DNA of 64,000 nt from Abelmoschus esculentus. Taxonomy: Eukaryota; Streptophyta; Magnoliopsida; Malvales; Malvaceae. Made by a program: the position numbers and the translations under genes. Where the stretch lies: assembly GCA_035048815.1 (NCBI GenBank), contig JAUCBN010000017.1:11528936-11592935 (forward strand), written 5' to 3'. Every line of letters begins with the position of its first letter. The stretch's first letter is position 1. The notes under the pieces were generated by a model. It was not told the DNA's origin, ran no database searches, and worked only from the letters and a program-made list of their open reading frames with translations. This document shows, in pieces, positions 13,087-23,944 of this stretch.

Positions 13087-13952
13087 CTACAATGGAATAG
13101 ATGAGTTTTTAAAGAATTCAAAAGGTTCAATCATTACCTTCTCATATTCCATTATCACGACATCGCCATCTTGTTGATCGAGCATGTCGTCATGTAATTG
13201 CCCAGGCAACTGTAAGTGAGAGTAATCCTCAAATTTCTTATTCAGCATCATTACTGATGTAACATCCTGAGAATTAGACTCCTCATAATTTTCTATATCA
13301 TTACTCTCAACGGCCTTGTTGTGTGGTATCGTGACATTGCCCTTTTCAGGCTTCTCCATTGTTGTGGCAATTATTTCTGTAGACTTATCCAATGTTTGAC
13401 AGTCTTTCTCATCAACATGTTTTAGACTTAGAGGTTCCGGAATTTCCTCTTTGTCCTCTAGTGTTGGGATTTCAGTATCCCTAAGGATTGATTGTTGGGT
13501 CATGGTATCCATGGCATATTTGGATCTCTGCAATTGATTTTCCGAATCCTTTAAGGGTGCATCCCATCTAGCTATATATGCATTGAATGACTTTGATTGC
13601 TCTGTCATTAATTCTGACATTCTAGCCATTGACGCTTTCAATGTTTCCTCAAATAATTTGGATACTCTTGAGAAGAATTATATTGCCATGGCATATCTGT
13701 AACATCAACAAAATTGTCATGGTAAAAAAAATTTTGAGCATTTTGATCATACCATGAAGGATTTTGTTGTTGGTTCCATCTATGGTCCTCTCTACGGTCA
13801 AATGTTTCAGTACTGTATGGGAAATTGCTAACCAAATGATCATCTCCACAATTAAAACAAAAATATTCCTAGACATGAACTTGTTGGGTTGCTCTTGGTT
13901 GGCATAGATAATCATTATTTAATCTAGGAAATTTTTGATTGGTTCGATTCAT
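13087..13952 (-). pseudogene. Athila/Tat-like gag, C-terminal part
   Basis: From an ATG at 13952 the minus strand encodes a knuckle-like C-F-N-C-G-D-D-H, then a Q/N-rich stretch with N-P-S-W-Y-D-Q-N, then a helical section with L-K-A-S-M-A-R-M-S-E and a long acidic tail. This order resembles the back half of Athila-type gag. There is a TAG before the knuckle and a frameshift near 13641. The knuckle begins within about 250 bp of the primer site, so the front half of gag is missing. Confidence 0.6.
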
Positions 13953-14102
13953 ATCTTTCTACATCAACTCCCGAATAGATTTCTTTCTTTCTCCTTGCAG
14001 CTTGAACCTTCAATTTGAATCACACTTAAAAGAAAAAGAAAATATATTAGTAAAAATAAAAAAATAGCAAGAAAATAAAGAAAAAAAAATTTAGTTGTCA
14101 AT

Positions 14103-14119
14103 CCCCGGCAATGGCGCCA
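14103..14119 (-). other. Primer-binding site for aspartate tRNA
   Basis: The minus strand reads TGGCGCCATTGCCGGGG. This differs by one base from the TGGCGCCGTTGCCGGGG primer site known for Athila-type Gypsy elements, which is complementary to the 3' end of tRNA-Asp. It lies 10 bp inside the LTR at 14130-15447 and fixes that LTR as the 5' LTR of a minus-strand element. Confidence 0.8.
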
Positions 14120-14129
14120 AAAATTTGAT

Positions 14130-15447
14130 GTGTGTCAAATATGCGCAATTAGTGCAAGTGAACACTTCGTAAGTAATAAAGTGTAAGTATATCAGATATC
14201 ATCTCCACAGGGATTGATGTACTTAATATGCCTTCTTTGGTCTTCTTGCTCTATAAAAAGATATAAAATAAAAACACAAGTGATTAGGTTGAGTTTGAAC
14301 TAAATAAAGTAATTAAAGAAAACTAAATAAAAGGAGATCAAATTGAGAAAGAGGACAGGATCCAGTTATGTTGTATAGTAGATTTGATTGATTTGTTTCT
14401 GGCCAATGCAATTACACTATACTGCCTCGGCAGTACTTCAGATTACTGTTTCGACAGCAATAGTGTCTTCCGATGCGGCAATCCCTTACTATTGGGCAGA
14501 TTTACCAAAGTTCGAGTTAGTGTCCTTTGATGGCTCTGCCTATCCCTAAGTCGAAACACTGTTAATGATTAGTCCTTGATGATACCTCCCGACGTTAATC
14601 AATTATAACCAACAACCAATCTCACACTTCTTTTAGCCGCTGAAACTCCAACCTATCCCTAGGCCGAGTTAGTATTTTCCAATCAAGTCAAATACCGTAC
14701 TTACTCCTTTCGTGAGTCTAACTCTCCCGAGTCTAGACAAATAGATTACTTACAAACTTCTCTCCCGAGCTTAGATGCAAGAACAAAGAATGACAAAAAG
14801 TAAGCAAACCTTGATATTTTATTACATTGAAAACAAGAAACAGTATACAATCTCTTCTCACTAATACTCAACAACCTTCACCTAAACTCTAAGAAATCTT
14901 AGAACATGATTGAAAGAATAACAATGATTCCTAGGGTAAACTCTCTCAATTCGGCTCTCTTCTTTCCTTGGACGGCTATGCCTTATATAGGTTTGGCTTA
15001 GGGCAAACCTTTCCTAAGTAGAATACAACTTGGAGTATGGAACAAGTCATGTACATAAGTTAAATATTTCCAAGTTTAATTCTTATAGAAGGTTTTCCCG
15101 TGTGGCCTTGTCTTTGGGCTTTCCTTGTGTTGTCCAGCTCTGATCCTTGGGGTTCTTGTTCAGCAATGTTCTCCTTATTTTTCTCCTCATTTTTCCAGCC
15201 ATATTGCTAATTTTCCTCGGCTTCCTCGACATCAGGTCCTACCTCAGCCTTAGTTTGCTGTCGCGGCAATACTTTTTCCTACACAGACATAAAAATGCAG
15301 TAAAATATGCATTTTCTACAAATATTATCTTTAATAGTATATCCCTAAATATATCATATTAAGTATGTGCATTGGTCCAAGTAGGTGTAGAATTGATGAT
15401 TAATGCCCCATGAAAAGTGTAGAAAGTGATAGTGAGTTGAGCTATCA
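14130..15447 (-). mobile_element. 5' LTR of Athila/Tat-like element B (minus)
   Basis: An LTR of about 1318 bp with the same sequence order as 21563-22882 but in inverted orientation. By eye the two are roughly 85% alike in the parts I compared. A TATA-like TATATAAGG occurs on the minus strand near 14985. Its outer end reads TGATAGCTC rather than TGATAAGTGCTC, a small deletion. The open frame at 15147-15362 is chance. Confidence 0.75.
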
Positions 15448-15461
15448 GGTTCACTCGGCTT

Positions 15462-15905
15462 ATGAGGTCAAGACGGAATCAAAGATTTCAAAGAAAGAAT
15501 AACTTCAAAAGAAGGAGCCAAGAAGATGAAAGTGACCAAATCCTATGCTATGAGTGCAAGAAACTGGGTCACATTAGAACTGAATGCCCACATTACAAGA
15601 ACAAAGGGTTCAAGAAGAAAAAGAAGCACAAAGCTCATGTTGCTACTTGGAGCGATAAAGAACCATCGTCCGATGAAAATGAGGTAGCAAACTTTTGTCT
15701 CATGGCTATTGATGAGCCTAAAGTAACCCTTGAATCCTCTTTCAATGATCTCACTTATAATGAGTTATATGATTCCTATGATGAATTACAAGATGAATAT
15801 GATGAGTTAGTTTTAGAATATAAGGAATCTATTAAAAAGAATAAGAAAATTCTTTTAGATTTGAGAAATGAAAATGATTCCTTAGCTAAAACTAATTTAG
15901 ACTAG
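15462..15905 (+). pseudogene. SIRE-like copia gag, zinc-knuckle end
   Basis: The frame holds a basic stretch, then an intact knuckle C-Y-E-C-K-K-L-G-H-I-R-T-E-C (CX2CX4HX4C), a lysine run, a W-S-D acidic section and a coiled coil rich in E-L-Q-D-E-Y-D. This is the usual end of gag in SIRE/Maximus-type copia elements. The front of gag is missing, cut off by the LTR ending at 15447. The frame stops at 15903, with decayed continuation beyond. Confidence 0.75.
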
Positions 15906-16420
15906 AGTGTCAATTGAATGAAATGCATGAAAAATTAAAGGAACTTGAATCTAAAAATCTTAGCATGCATAATTTACTCTCTAGGTAAAGGAAGATCACT
16001 TAAAGGAAATTAGTGATCTAAAAAGTTTTCTAGGCAAGATTAGTTCTAATAATATGCTTAAGGGTGAATCATCTAGAACTAGTCATGTTAGAAAGAAATT
16101 TTATGATTATGGACATGGAAAGTTCCCAAGGCAACATAGAGGCAAAAAGATTAGGAGCATATGGATACCTAAAGATGTTATTGGTTCTAATGATATTGTT
16201 GCTATTGCTACTTGGCTACCTAAGGGAATCAAGCTTTTTTGTACTAACACATATAGACTCAAATAAGTTTGGATACCAAAAGTAAAAACTTAGTTCCATG
16301 TTTGTAGATGAGCATTACTACAAGGTTAAAGCTTCAAGTTAAACTATGTGGAACCTTGACGGTAGATGCTCAAGAAGATTGACCAAAGACAAAAGAATAA
16401 TTAAAGGTATAAGAGCTTGA
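15906..16420 (+). pseudogene. SIRE-like gag/protease continuation, decayed
   Basis: The reading continues in several frames. One piece (16054-16266) ends with the repeated W-I-P-K / W-L-P-K-G pattern typical of the linker before SIRE protease. Near 16347 the sequence W-N-L-D-G-R-C-S-R stands where the protease active site W-Y-L-D-S-G-C-S-R is expected, so the D-S/T-G triad is lost. Everything from integrase to RNase H is absent: the sequence passes straight to the leader of the extra ORF. Confidence 0.55.
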
Positions 16421-16774
16421 TCTTAGTGAAGTGATGACAACTCTAAAAATAAGAAATTGAAATACTAACTCAACCGGTATTTATACCTTTAATTTCATTT
16501 TATATCTCTTACTTTGTCCACGGTCTTTTATTTTATATTTTTGAGCATAAACTCTTATAAGTTCATATTGATTATTTTTCTTGCATGATTTGTGCGCTTA
16601 CATGATAGATTTGACTTTGAATCTTTTAATGATGCTCATTGTTCATTGCATAGTTGAAACTTACATTAGGAGCTCTTAATTATATCATAACATCATATGC
16701 ATGCTTCTAAGGACTTTAGAGACTCATTTCTAGTACTTTAGAAGCCTAAAATGCAAAGATTAGCTAACTGGTAT

Positions 16775-16905
16775 CGAAACAAGTAGAACTAGTTTTGATA
16801 CCTGTTTATCATAATCATCTAGGAAGTTTCTGGGTAAAATCGGTATCGATACAAGTTTCAATACTGAGGTTTCGATACCTGTACCGGAACACCATGTTTC
16901 GAAAC
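16775..16905 (+). promoter_or_regulatory. TATCGATA-type palindrome cluster, leader of extra ORF
   Basis: Within 130 bp there are one exact core (TATCGATA at 16844-16851) and several near copies such as GGTATCGAAAC, GTTTTGATACC and GGTTTCGATACC. The cluster lies about 560 bp upstream of the ATG at 17463. The same kind of cluster lies in the U3 part of the SIRE-like LTR at 19205-19640. A regulatory role is inferred from position only. Confidence 0.4.
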
Positions 16906-17462
16906 GCCTATAAGGGCATAACGAAACATGCGGCGGCAGAATGCTATTAAAACACCGAAACCTAATTTTTAATCAAATTAAAACATACCTAAACACTTCC
17001 TCTCAAGCCCTAGCCGAAACCCACCTTTAAAAAACTCTCAATCCATCACTTTTTACCATAAAATCAAGTGATTTTCTTGAAGGTTTTTCATCTACACATC
17101 AAAGTTAAGGCTATATCAAAGATTGGTGCTTCAATAACCACAAATTCATCCTAATCAAAGTTCAAGTTAATTTTTCGAAAAACCTAATTTTCGGTTATTT
17201 TAGGTTGTTTAAATTTAGATTTTCAACATATTTTGAATGCTTATGGTATGGGTTTTCATAATCCTACAAAAAAATTTAAAATCAAATTTTTTTCATTCAA
17301 ATATAAATTATTTTTATCGTATTGGTTTTCACTGGTTTTTCAAATAATTTTTCAAAATTTCAAAAACCTTGAATTATTGATTAATAGGATTGAATTAGGT
17401 TTATAGAGCATTATGTTTTTAAGTGCCTAAATCTAATCCTAAATTGTTTTAATTCTTAGATC

Positions 17463-18625
17463 ATGGCACCAAAGAAACGTCAACGAACCGAGGGAGGTAG
17501 TTCATCATCCTCTCGTGCTTCCAAAGCCAACATCCAAGTGGTTTTCGAAAGAAGCTTGCATAATCATGATAGGATTGACAACTTCCAATAATTTTGCAAC
17601 TACCCGCTTAAGAGGGAGCATTGTGTGGATGTGCAATTCATGAATTCCACAATTTTTTAATTCCTCTACCTTCACCTCCTTCGATTTTGGAAATTCTTGC
17701 CCTTTCTCACCCATTCCGGCAAGTTTTATCCTACTTTTGTCCTATTATTTATGCTAATGCCTCATGCGTTCTTTCAAAGGATAAGAGTAAAGTGGTTGCC
17801 ATCGAGTCCTTTCTTATGGGTCGTACCTTTAGGATCGATGTCGACACTTTTGTTGATGTTTTCGGCCTTGATGATAGGGGCATAAATGATGAGGATTCTC
17901 TTGGCACCTTCACCGACTTGGTTATGCCTCTTGACATCCATGACCATTTCTTGCATCCTATCCTCTCTTGGTGAACTTGTCCATTAAATGGTAAGTATTC
18001 TTGGATCCGTCAAGTGGATAGCTTTCGGATAAAGTGTTTTCGTCAAGTTCAATGTCTAAACCTTGCCCAAATCGTCTTTTCTGATATTGTTTGGCATGTC
18101 AAGCATCGTGTCACTCCCCTTTTCAAATCATTTTCATATGCTTGTGTGCTTAGTTCCATCTTTGTGCATTTGGAAATTGATTGTTCCTATGATAAGGTAG
18201 AGTCCGTCAAAGAACCCATCAGCGAGACCTCTTCTAATCGTTCCCATTTTCAATATCTAAATGGTGAATGGGTTCGTGGTGCCCCTCCTCCTCCTCTTCC
18301 TCTCGTTGATCCGGAACCGCTTCAATAAGTTGTATCAAACGCCGAGTTGATGGCTTTTCTCACTTCGAGATTTGATTATATGAATGCTCGGTTTGATAGT
18401 TTAGATGTAAGGTTTGATTCTTTAATCACTCACTTCGGTGCTCGTTTTGATACCATAGATACGAGGTTGACGGGTTTAGAGAATCAAAATCTTTCCATGC
18501 ATCTATGTCTTGAATCTCTTTGGCATCTTCACAACTCTTCTAATCAAGATGGTAATGACAACGAGGAAGACGATGAAGGTGGTGATGGAGATGGGGATGG
18601 GGATGGCGATGGTGATGAGAGATGA
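17463..18625 (+). pseudogene. SIRE-like extra 3' ORF (transposon-protein domain)
   Basis: The ATG at 17463 starts M-A-P-K-K-R-Q-R, a nuclear-signal-like start, then a serine run. A stop and a frameshift follow (about 17588-17750). Past these, one frame continues to 18625 with only two further stops, a TGA at 17972 and a TAA at 18326. It carries Y-A-N-A-S, then V-E/A-S-F-L-M-G-R-T-F-R-I and V-F-G-L, as in the 'putative plant transposon protein' domain. The tail has heptad-like A-R-F-D-S-L-D repeats (coiled coil) and an acidic G-D run encoded by a GATGGN microsatellite (18566-18622). It is the extra ORF between pol and the 3' LTR and is non-functional. Confidence 0.6.
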
Positions 18626-19048
18626 GTGATCCTTAGCTTTTATCTTTTGCTTTGCTATGGCTTTTAGGACTAGTTATATCTTTCTTTAGCATTATGTTGT
18701 ATTATCATTTCATCTTAGAACAATATGCACCTATGTTATTTCGTTTATTATGCTTTGAACCTTATGTTGGATTTGAATTTTTTTATACTATGGTTTATTT
18801 GAACTTTTATTAATGCTTGTTCTCTTGCTTCCATATTATTATGTCTTATATTGAATTGATTTTGATCTAACAAAAAGAGGAAGGAATATGTTATATTCTT
18901 TTTAAGTTTTTCTTAAGGGGGAGAAGACCATTTTTAAAGCTATGCAACTATTAAAGGGGAGTTTTCAAAGTTTTTCAAAGCTTTCAAATCTTTTTGAACT
19001 TAAAACTTTGATTTTAAACTTAAAAATTTATAGTGGTTTTGTTATATC

Positions 19049-19060
19049 AAAAAGGGGAGA
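19049..19060 (+). other. Polypurine tract of SIRE-like element
   Basis: AAAAAGGGGAGA directly precedes the LTR start near 19062. This purine tract primes plus-strand DNA synthesis in LTR retrotransposons. The LTR appears to begin TA instead of TG, a single transition. Confidence 0.6.
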
Positions 19061-19061
19061 T

Positions 19062-19780
19062 TATAAAATTAAAATTGATTTTTAACATAACATTTATGTT
19101 AAAGGATTATTTTTATAATAAATTTTTAAGTTACTAAGTCAAAAATTAAGATTCAAGTCAAACCAAGAACATTGAAATAATTTTTTTAAGTGCTTTTACA
19201 CGAGCGTTTTGATACCACTATAACAAGTATCGATATTGCCCTTCATTTTTCAAACAATGTTCTTGAGACTAAGAACAAGTATCGATACCCGTTTCGATAC
19301 CCCTTGATACCAAGACTATATTGCCAACAGTTGTTTCGAACCAAGTATCAAACCTATTTTAATTTTAAATATTTAAAAAAATATGACATGGTGTTTCGAT
19401 ACCAGTTTCAATACCCCTTAAAATCCCCAACAGCTCTTTGAGCATTAAATATTTTTGAGCGTTGGTCGCAGTTAAAGCTTTAAATGGTGGTTAATTCGTT
19501 TCGATACCAACCTTCACAGTTTACTCTCGGTATCGAAACCTGTTTTGATACACCCCTTATTAAATGCACAACGGCTCTTTCTATTTGTGGTCTGTTTCGA
19601 AATAGTTAGCCCATGTTTCGATACCAGTTGTTGCAGAGTGCATTTATGATGGAAAGATGAAGCTCCAACATCTATATTTACATCTCCAACAACACCAACG
19701 GTTAGAAATCAATGAGAAGGTATAAATTGAAGCATTTGAAGCAGCATTAACAACTAATGATACACAAGAAAACATTGATA
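19062..19780 (+). mobile_element. SIRE-like 3' LTR, left part (U3)
   Basis: The LTR starts after the purine tract, runs through a cluster of GGTATCGATACC-type words (19205-19640), and has a TATA-like GGTATAAATTG near 19718-19728. At about 19780 it is broken by the Athila/Tat-like element A and resumes at 22883. Confidence 0.55.
19205..19640 (+). promoter_or_regulatory. TATCGATA-type palindrome cluster in SIRE-like U3
   Basis: Exact cores occur at 19228 and 19280. At least ten variants (TTTCGATACC, GGTATCGAAACC, TTTTGATAC) are spread over 435 bp. They sit upstream of a TATA-like box near 19720, where enhancer elements would lie. The words between them are not conserved, whereas the palindrome is. 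Confidence 0.4.
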
Positions 19781-19782
19781 AG

Positions 19783-20640
19783 TGAAACGAGAAATTTACG
19801 AATGCAGTAAGAAGGATAAAGGCCCTTTATACTTCCCTTGTTTAATTACTGGTATTTATAATGTTGTAGGTGTACCCACTACCAAAACAGATGAATTCAC
19901 AGCACATAAAAGAGGTTGAACCATAGACTTCTTCCACAAGATCATGCAAATCACGCAAGCAGAACCAGTCCAAGCAACTCCGCAGCATTTCAGTACTGAC
20001 ACTACTGTCGGGGCCCAATACACGGTAGACATACCTGAATCTACCCACACCACTCCCGCAGCAGACCCATACCAGGAGATACTACAAAGGATAACAGCTA
20101 TGGATCTTAGGTAACAGAGATACATGGAGTATCAAAGAGACTTCAACAACACATTTGCCCAAATGATGCTCCACAACTTTCCAGGCCAAGGGGTGCAGTT
20201 TCCAGAGTTCAAAACCAACATGTTCATGACAGCTAAACCTTACACCGAGACGACACCAGCTCCAGGAGGACCGAGACTATTCTTTCCTATAGGCCCTCAG
20301 TAACAATTTCATGCTACTGGCCCATCTAGGGCAGCAGACTCTGTCATGGCATCGTCTACCAGCAGAAGACCTTCAAAGAGAATGATAGTCTTTATCACTC
20401 CCCTAAGAACCCCCAATCATCATGGGCAGTCTATCAGAGGAAATAGATGTCTATGTACATCAAATTTTAGATGTTGCTAGGCCGAACATTCACCATGTCT
20501 AGGTAGACGCAGCAAATGAAAGAGGCACAGATATAATGGTAACCGAGGAAGTTGACGAAGATGAAGGAGGAGAAGCAAAGACGCAGCCATCGCCATAATC
20601 AAGGATGCAGCAATCGACAATAAGGACTAGAAAATTAATT
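19783..20640 (+). pseudogene. C-terminal part of retrotransposon extra ORF
   Basis: One frame reads E-I-Y-E-C-S-K-K-D-K-G-P-L-Y-F-P-C-L-I-T, resembling the end of the plant transposon-protein domain. A Thr/Pro-rich linker follows, then R-Y-M-E-Y-Q-R-D-F-N-N-T-F, a helical tail. In-frame stops (for example near 19918 and 20112) make it a pseudogene. It has no front half; the piece at 11736-12179 covers the part missing here. Confidence 0.5.
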
Positions 20641-20737
20641 GTCGAAAGCATCTCTTCTAAGTCCTTATAATTTTATATATGTTACTTACCTTACTTGTTT
20701 CCTTTTATATTTTGTTTCCTACTATGTGCCCCTGTTA

Positions 20738-20772
20738 TAAACATTGAGGACAATGCTTGGTTCGAGTTTGGA
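20738..20772 (+). other. Upstream purine-tract-like duplicate
   Basis: The block TTGAGGACAA...GTTCGAGTTTGG recurs at 21529-21560, directly before the LTR. The upstream copy ends GTTTGGAGG, the LTR-proximal one GTTTGGGGG. It may be an internal purine tract or the trace of a partial duplication. Confidence 0.35.
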
Positions 20773-21550
20773 GGTATAGAGCCACTACCGAGGCAATCCA
20801 CTGTTGCGGCCTTGCCATGAAAAGGGAGTTTTTAAGTGATAATTTTTATTTTATGTCCACCACTTTACTTGAAATTGTTTCTCATACTCTTGCACTGCCT
20901 ATCATCAGTATTGTTTTAGTTTATTCTTTTAAGGCAACAAAACTCTTTCTCCTTACCATAGTTAGATTCTGTTTTGAAGGCTTAATTCTAGGATACTTAA
21001 GGAGAAAACTTAGAAGCTTGCTATAAGGTTAATCCTAAAACACTTTTGGGACTTGTTTGGCTATAGGAATTCTTTTAATAAACTTAGGTAATAAAGACTT
21101 AGATCGTTGGAAAGGTGACTAGAGGTTTCTATCACCGGCTCTAGGAATTACTCTTTTTCATGCTAGAGGTACCCAAAATTGGCTCTAGTATACTTAAAAG
21201 AATAGAAAAAGAAATAAGGAAATAATAAAGAGAAAAACACAATCCTTCAGGTGCTCGAAATTGGCTCAAGAATTGGTTGTTTAGAAAATAAGAGTACACT
21301 AAATCCAAGTCTATTTGTTTTGAACTTAGAGTTTATCTAAGAAGGCTCTTAATCAAACTTGTCCACAAAAACGCACACACTCACAAAACCTTATAGTTTG
21401 TCTTCTAGGTAAACCCTTAGGTAACCAAAAAGTTAAGTCTAAAGAATGAACATAGTTATGGTGGGGAGAATAGATGGAAACATAAGAACAAAAGGGAATA
21501 AAATTTGGCAAATTGATGGTTTGCATTGCTTGAGGACAAGCAATAGTTCG

Positions 21551-21562
21551 AGTTTGGGGGTG
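21551..21562 (+). other. Polypurine tract of element A
   Basis: AGTTTGGGGGTG immediately precedes the LTR start TGATAAGTGCTC at 21563. This is the usual arrangement in Athila/Tat-type elements, where the purine tract primes plus-strand synthesis. Confidence 0.65.
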
Positions 21563-22882
21563 TGATAAGTGCTCAACTCACTATCACTTTCTACACTTTT
21601 CATGGGCATTAATCACCAATTCTACACCTACTTGAACCAAATCATGTACTTAATATGATATATTTAGAGATTTTACTGTTAAAGATAATATTTACAGAAA
21701 AGACATATTTTACTGCATTTTTATGTCTGTGCAGGAAGAAGTATTGTCACGACAGCAAATTATGGTCGAGACAGGACCTGATGCTGAGGCAACAGAGGAC
21801 AAGTAGCGATGTGGTAGGCAATCTAAGGAGAAAAATGAGGAAAACATTGATGGAAAAAAAGCCCAAGGATCGAAGCTGGATTACACGAGGAAAAGCCCAA
21901 GACAAGGCCATGCAGGAAAGCCTTCTAGATGGAATTAAGTTGGAAATATTTTATTTATGTATATGACTTGTTCCCTACTCCAAGTTGTATTCTACTTAGG
22001 AAAGTTTTGTCCTAGGACAAGCCTATATAAGACCTAGCCGTCCAAAGGAGCAAGGGAACTAGACTTTAGAGACAATTCGATTTATAGAGAGCTTAGCCGA
22101 TTTTTTCTTTCATTATGTTCTAAATTTGTTAGGCATAGTTGAAGGTTGTAAAGTATTAGTATGAGAAAGTTAAACTTTGTTTCTTGTTTCCAAGGCAATA
22201 AAATATCGAAGTTTTCTTATTCTTTACCATTCCTTGTTCTTACATTCAAGCTCGAGAGAGAAGTTTGCAAGTAATCCATTTATCTAATATCGAGAGAGTT
22301 AGATTCACGAAAGGAATAACTACGATGTTTCAATCGGGAAACACTAACTCGGCCTAGAGATAGGTTAAGAGTTTCAGTGGCTAAAAGAAGTGTTGGATTG
22401 GTTGGTGATTATAATTGATTCACACCGAGAGGTATCATCAAGGACTGATCATCAACAGTACTTTGACTTAGAGATAAGCGAAGGCACTAAAGGATACTTT
22501 GCCGAACTTTGATAAAGTCTTCCCAAGAGCAAGAGATTGTCGCGGCGGGCGAGTATCTTCATTGTCAAGGCATTAATCTGCAGTATTGTCGAGGCAGTGT
22601 TGTACAATTGCATTGGACAAAAACGAGTTGATCAAATCCACTATACAGCACAACTGGATCTTGGCCATCTTTTTTATTTTATTTTTCTATCTTTAATTAG
22701 TTTTCATTATTTAGTTAAATCACAACTCAATCACTTGTGTTTATTTTATTTCTTTACAGAGAAAGAAGATTGAAGGAAGCATATTAAGTAGATCAATCCC
22801 TGTGGAGACTATACTTGATACTTATCACTTTATTACATGGCGACGTGTTCACTTGTACTAAATTACGCATATCTAACACGCA
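21563..22882 (+). mobile_element. 3' LTR of Athila/Tat-like element A (plus)
   Basis: An LTR of about 1320 bp from TGATAAGTGCTC to AACACGCA, with a TATATAAG box near 22023. It has nearly the same length as the inverted LTR at 14130-15447. The flank after it (TTAAA) does not match the flank outside the inverted LTR (GAACC read on its own strand). Confidence 0.75.
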
Positions 22883-23341
22883 TTAAACATCCTAGCATCA
22901 AATATAACTCCTTGAGCTTAATAGCTATATCTTGTAGACCCAACTCTTGGGAAATTTCCTTGTAATCTTTATTTCAGAGTTTGGGAAGTATTTTGGTTGT
23001 AATTGGGCATTATTCATCTATTTTAGAGGTACCTAAATTTGTCTTTCTTTCATTTGTAACCTTGTGAGGTTGAATCAATCTTTGGGTAGAAAGATTGATT
23101 TGGTTTGTAATGGTTATCCATTGAACCGAGAAAAATGTCGAATTCTTTAGTGAATTGGTTTGAAAATCCTTAGTGGGACCTAAGGTAGTGGATGTAGGTG
23201 CTTGTTCGAAGGAAGAACCACTATAAATTTTATGTTCTTCTTTTTAGCATATTTTCACCAAAAATCTTCCACCAAAATTTTAATTGTCAATTCACCCCCT
23301 CTTGTCCATTTCATCAAATTCATTGTGTGATCAACTCAACA
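22883..23341 (+). mobile_element. SIRE-like 3' LTR, right part
   Basis: The LTR broken at 19780 continues here. The words GTAGTGGATGTAGG and CACTATAAAT are shared with the minus-strand LTR at 39903-40980 and with 49980-50015. It closes with the AATTCACCCCCTCTTG motif common near the end of SIRE-type LTRs. Confidence 0.5.
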
Positions 23342-23499
23342 CATCCTAAACAAACATTCTATATGATTTAAAACATGCAAGCAAATAATTTAAAAGGTGA
23401 CCAAAATACAAGATAACTAAGAATCCTAAGCCCAAATACTAAACCCAAGTGACCAAATTGGAAGGAATGCTAGAATAAAGAAACAATACAATAACTTGA

Positions 23500-23800
23500 T
23501 GCATACATATCTTGATGTCTTTAAAAGTGGCTTGCTTACCTCTGGTCCATTTTCAAGAGAATGAACAAGAATGTCACTGCTGTCAATCAAGAGAACCATA
23601 AACAACATCCATTGGATAAACTTTGGTGATCTCCATTAATGACCCATCTACCAATATACGTGATTCATCAAATTTTCCGCATCTTACACTGCTCTAGAAT
23701 ATGTTGAGTGTAGGCACCCATGTTCCAACAAGAATTTCACTCCATCAGCAGCAAGAGATTTTGTTATTACCCAACCATATCCATTGTCATCATGTAAGAA
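23500..23800 (-). pseudogene. Enoyl-ACP reductase gene fragment
   Basis: Minus-strand pieces match the plant plastid enoyl-[acyl-carrier-protein] reductase, the last enzyme of each fatty-acid elongation cycle. In order: D-D-N-G-Y-G-W (glycine-rich NADH-binding start), then K-S-L-A-A-D-G, G-T-W-V-P-T-L-N-I-F, G-K-F-D-E-S-R, D-G-S-L-M-E-I-T-K-V-Y-P, and after a gap D-I-L-V-H-S-L-E-N-G-P-E-V. The fragments need frameshifts, have stops, and lack about 35 residues between the Y-P and D-I-L-V-H parts. The catalytic Tyr/Lys region is absent. It is a captured or leftover fragment, not a gene. Confidence 0.75.
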
Positions 23801-23944
23801 CCAATAGCTACTGTCGTTTCTATAGTTCTTTTTTTATTCGAATCACCCCATTTTTCTTCCCTTCTGCCGAAAATTCAATGAGAGCCTTGAAGGTATTTGT
23901 ATTTGTTTTTCTCACATACAATACCAATGTCATGGCTAAAGGTT

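Larger units (their letters stand above)
19783..22882 (+). mobile_element. Athila/Tat-like element A, 3' part
   Basis: This plus-strand fragment holds the back part of the extra ORF (19783-20640), a non-coding stretch with two purine-tract-like blocks, and a complete 3' LTR (21563-22882). It lies inside the SIRE-like LTR, which resumes at 22883. The 5' LTR, primer site, gag and pol are missing here. An element of the same family with just those front parts lies inverted at 11736-15447. Confidence 0.6.

Noticed and set aside
12695..13177. 160-codon plus-strand frame
   Set aside because: Exactly antisense to the retroelement coding remnant, whose minus-strand reading has gag-like features.
23426..23608. 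A 60-residue membrane protein on the minus strand
   Set aside because: Its front part is the D-I-L-V-H-S-L-E-N-G-P-E-V piece of the enoyl-ACP reductase fragment; the hydrophobic tail is probably intron-derived.
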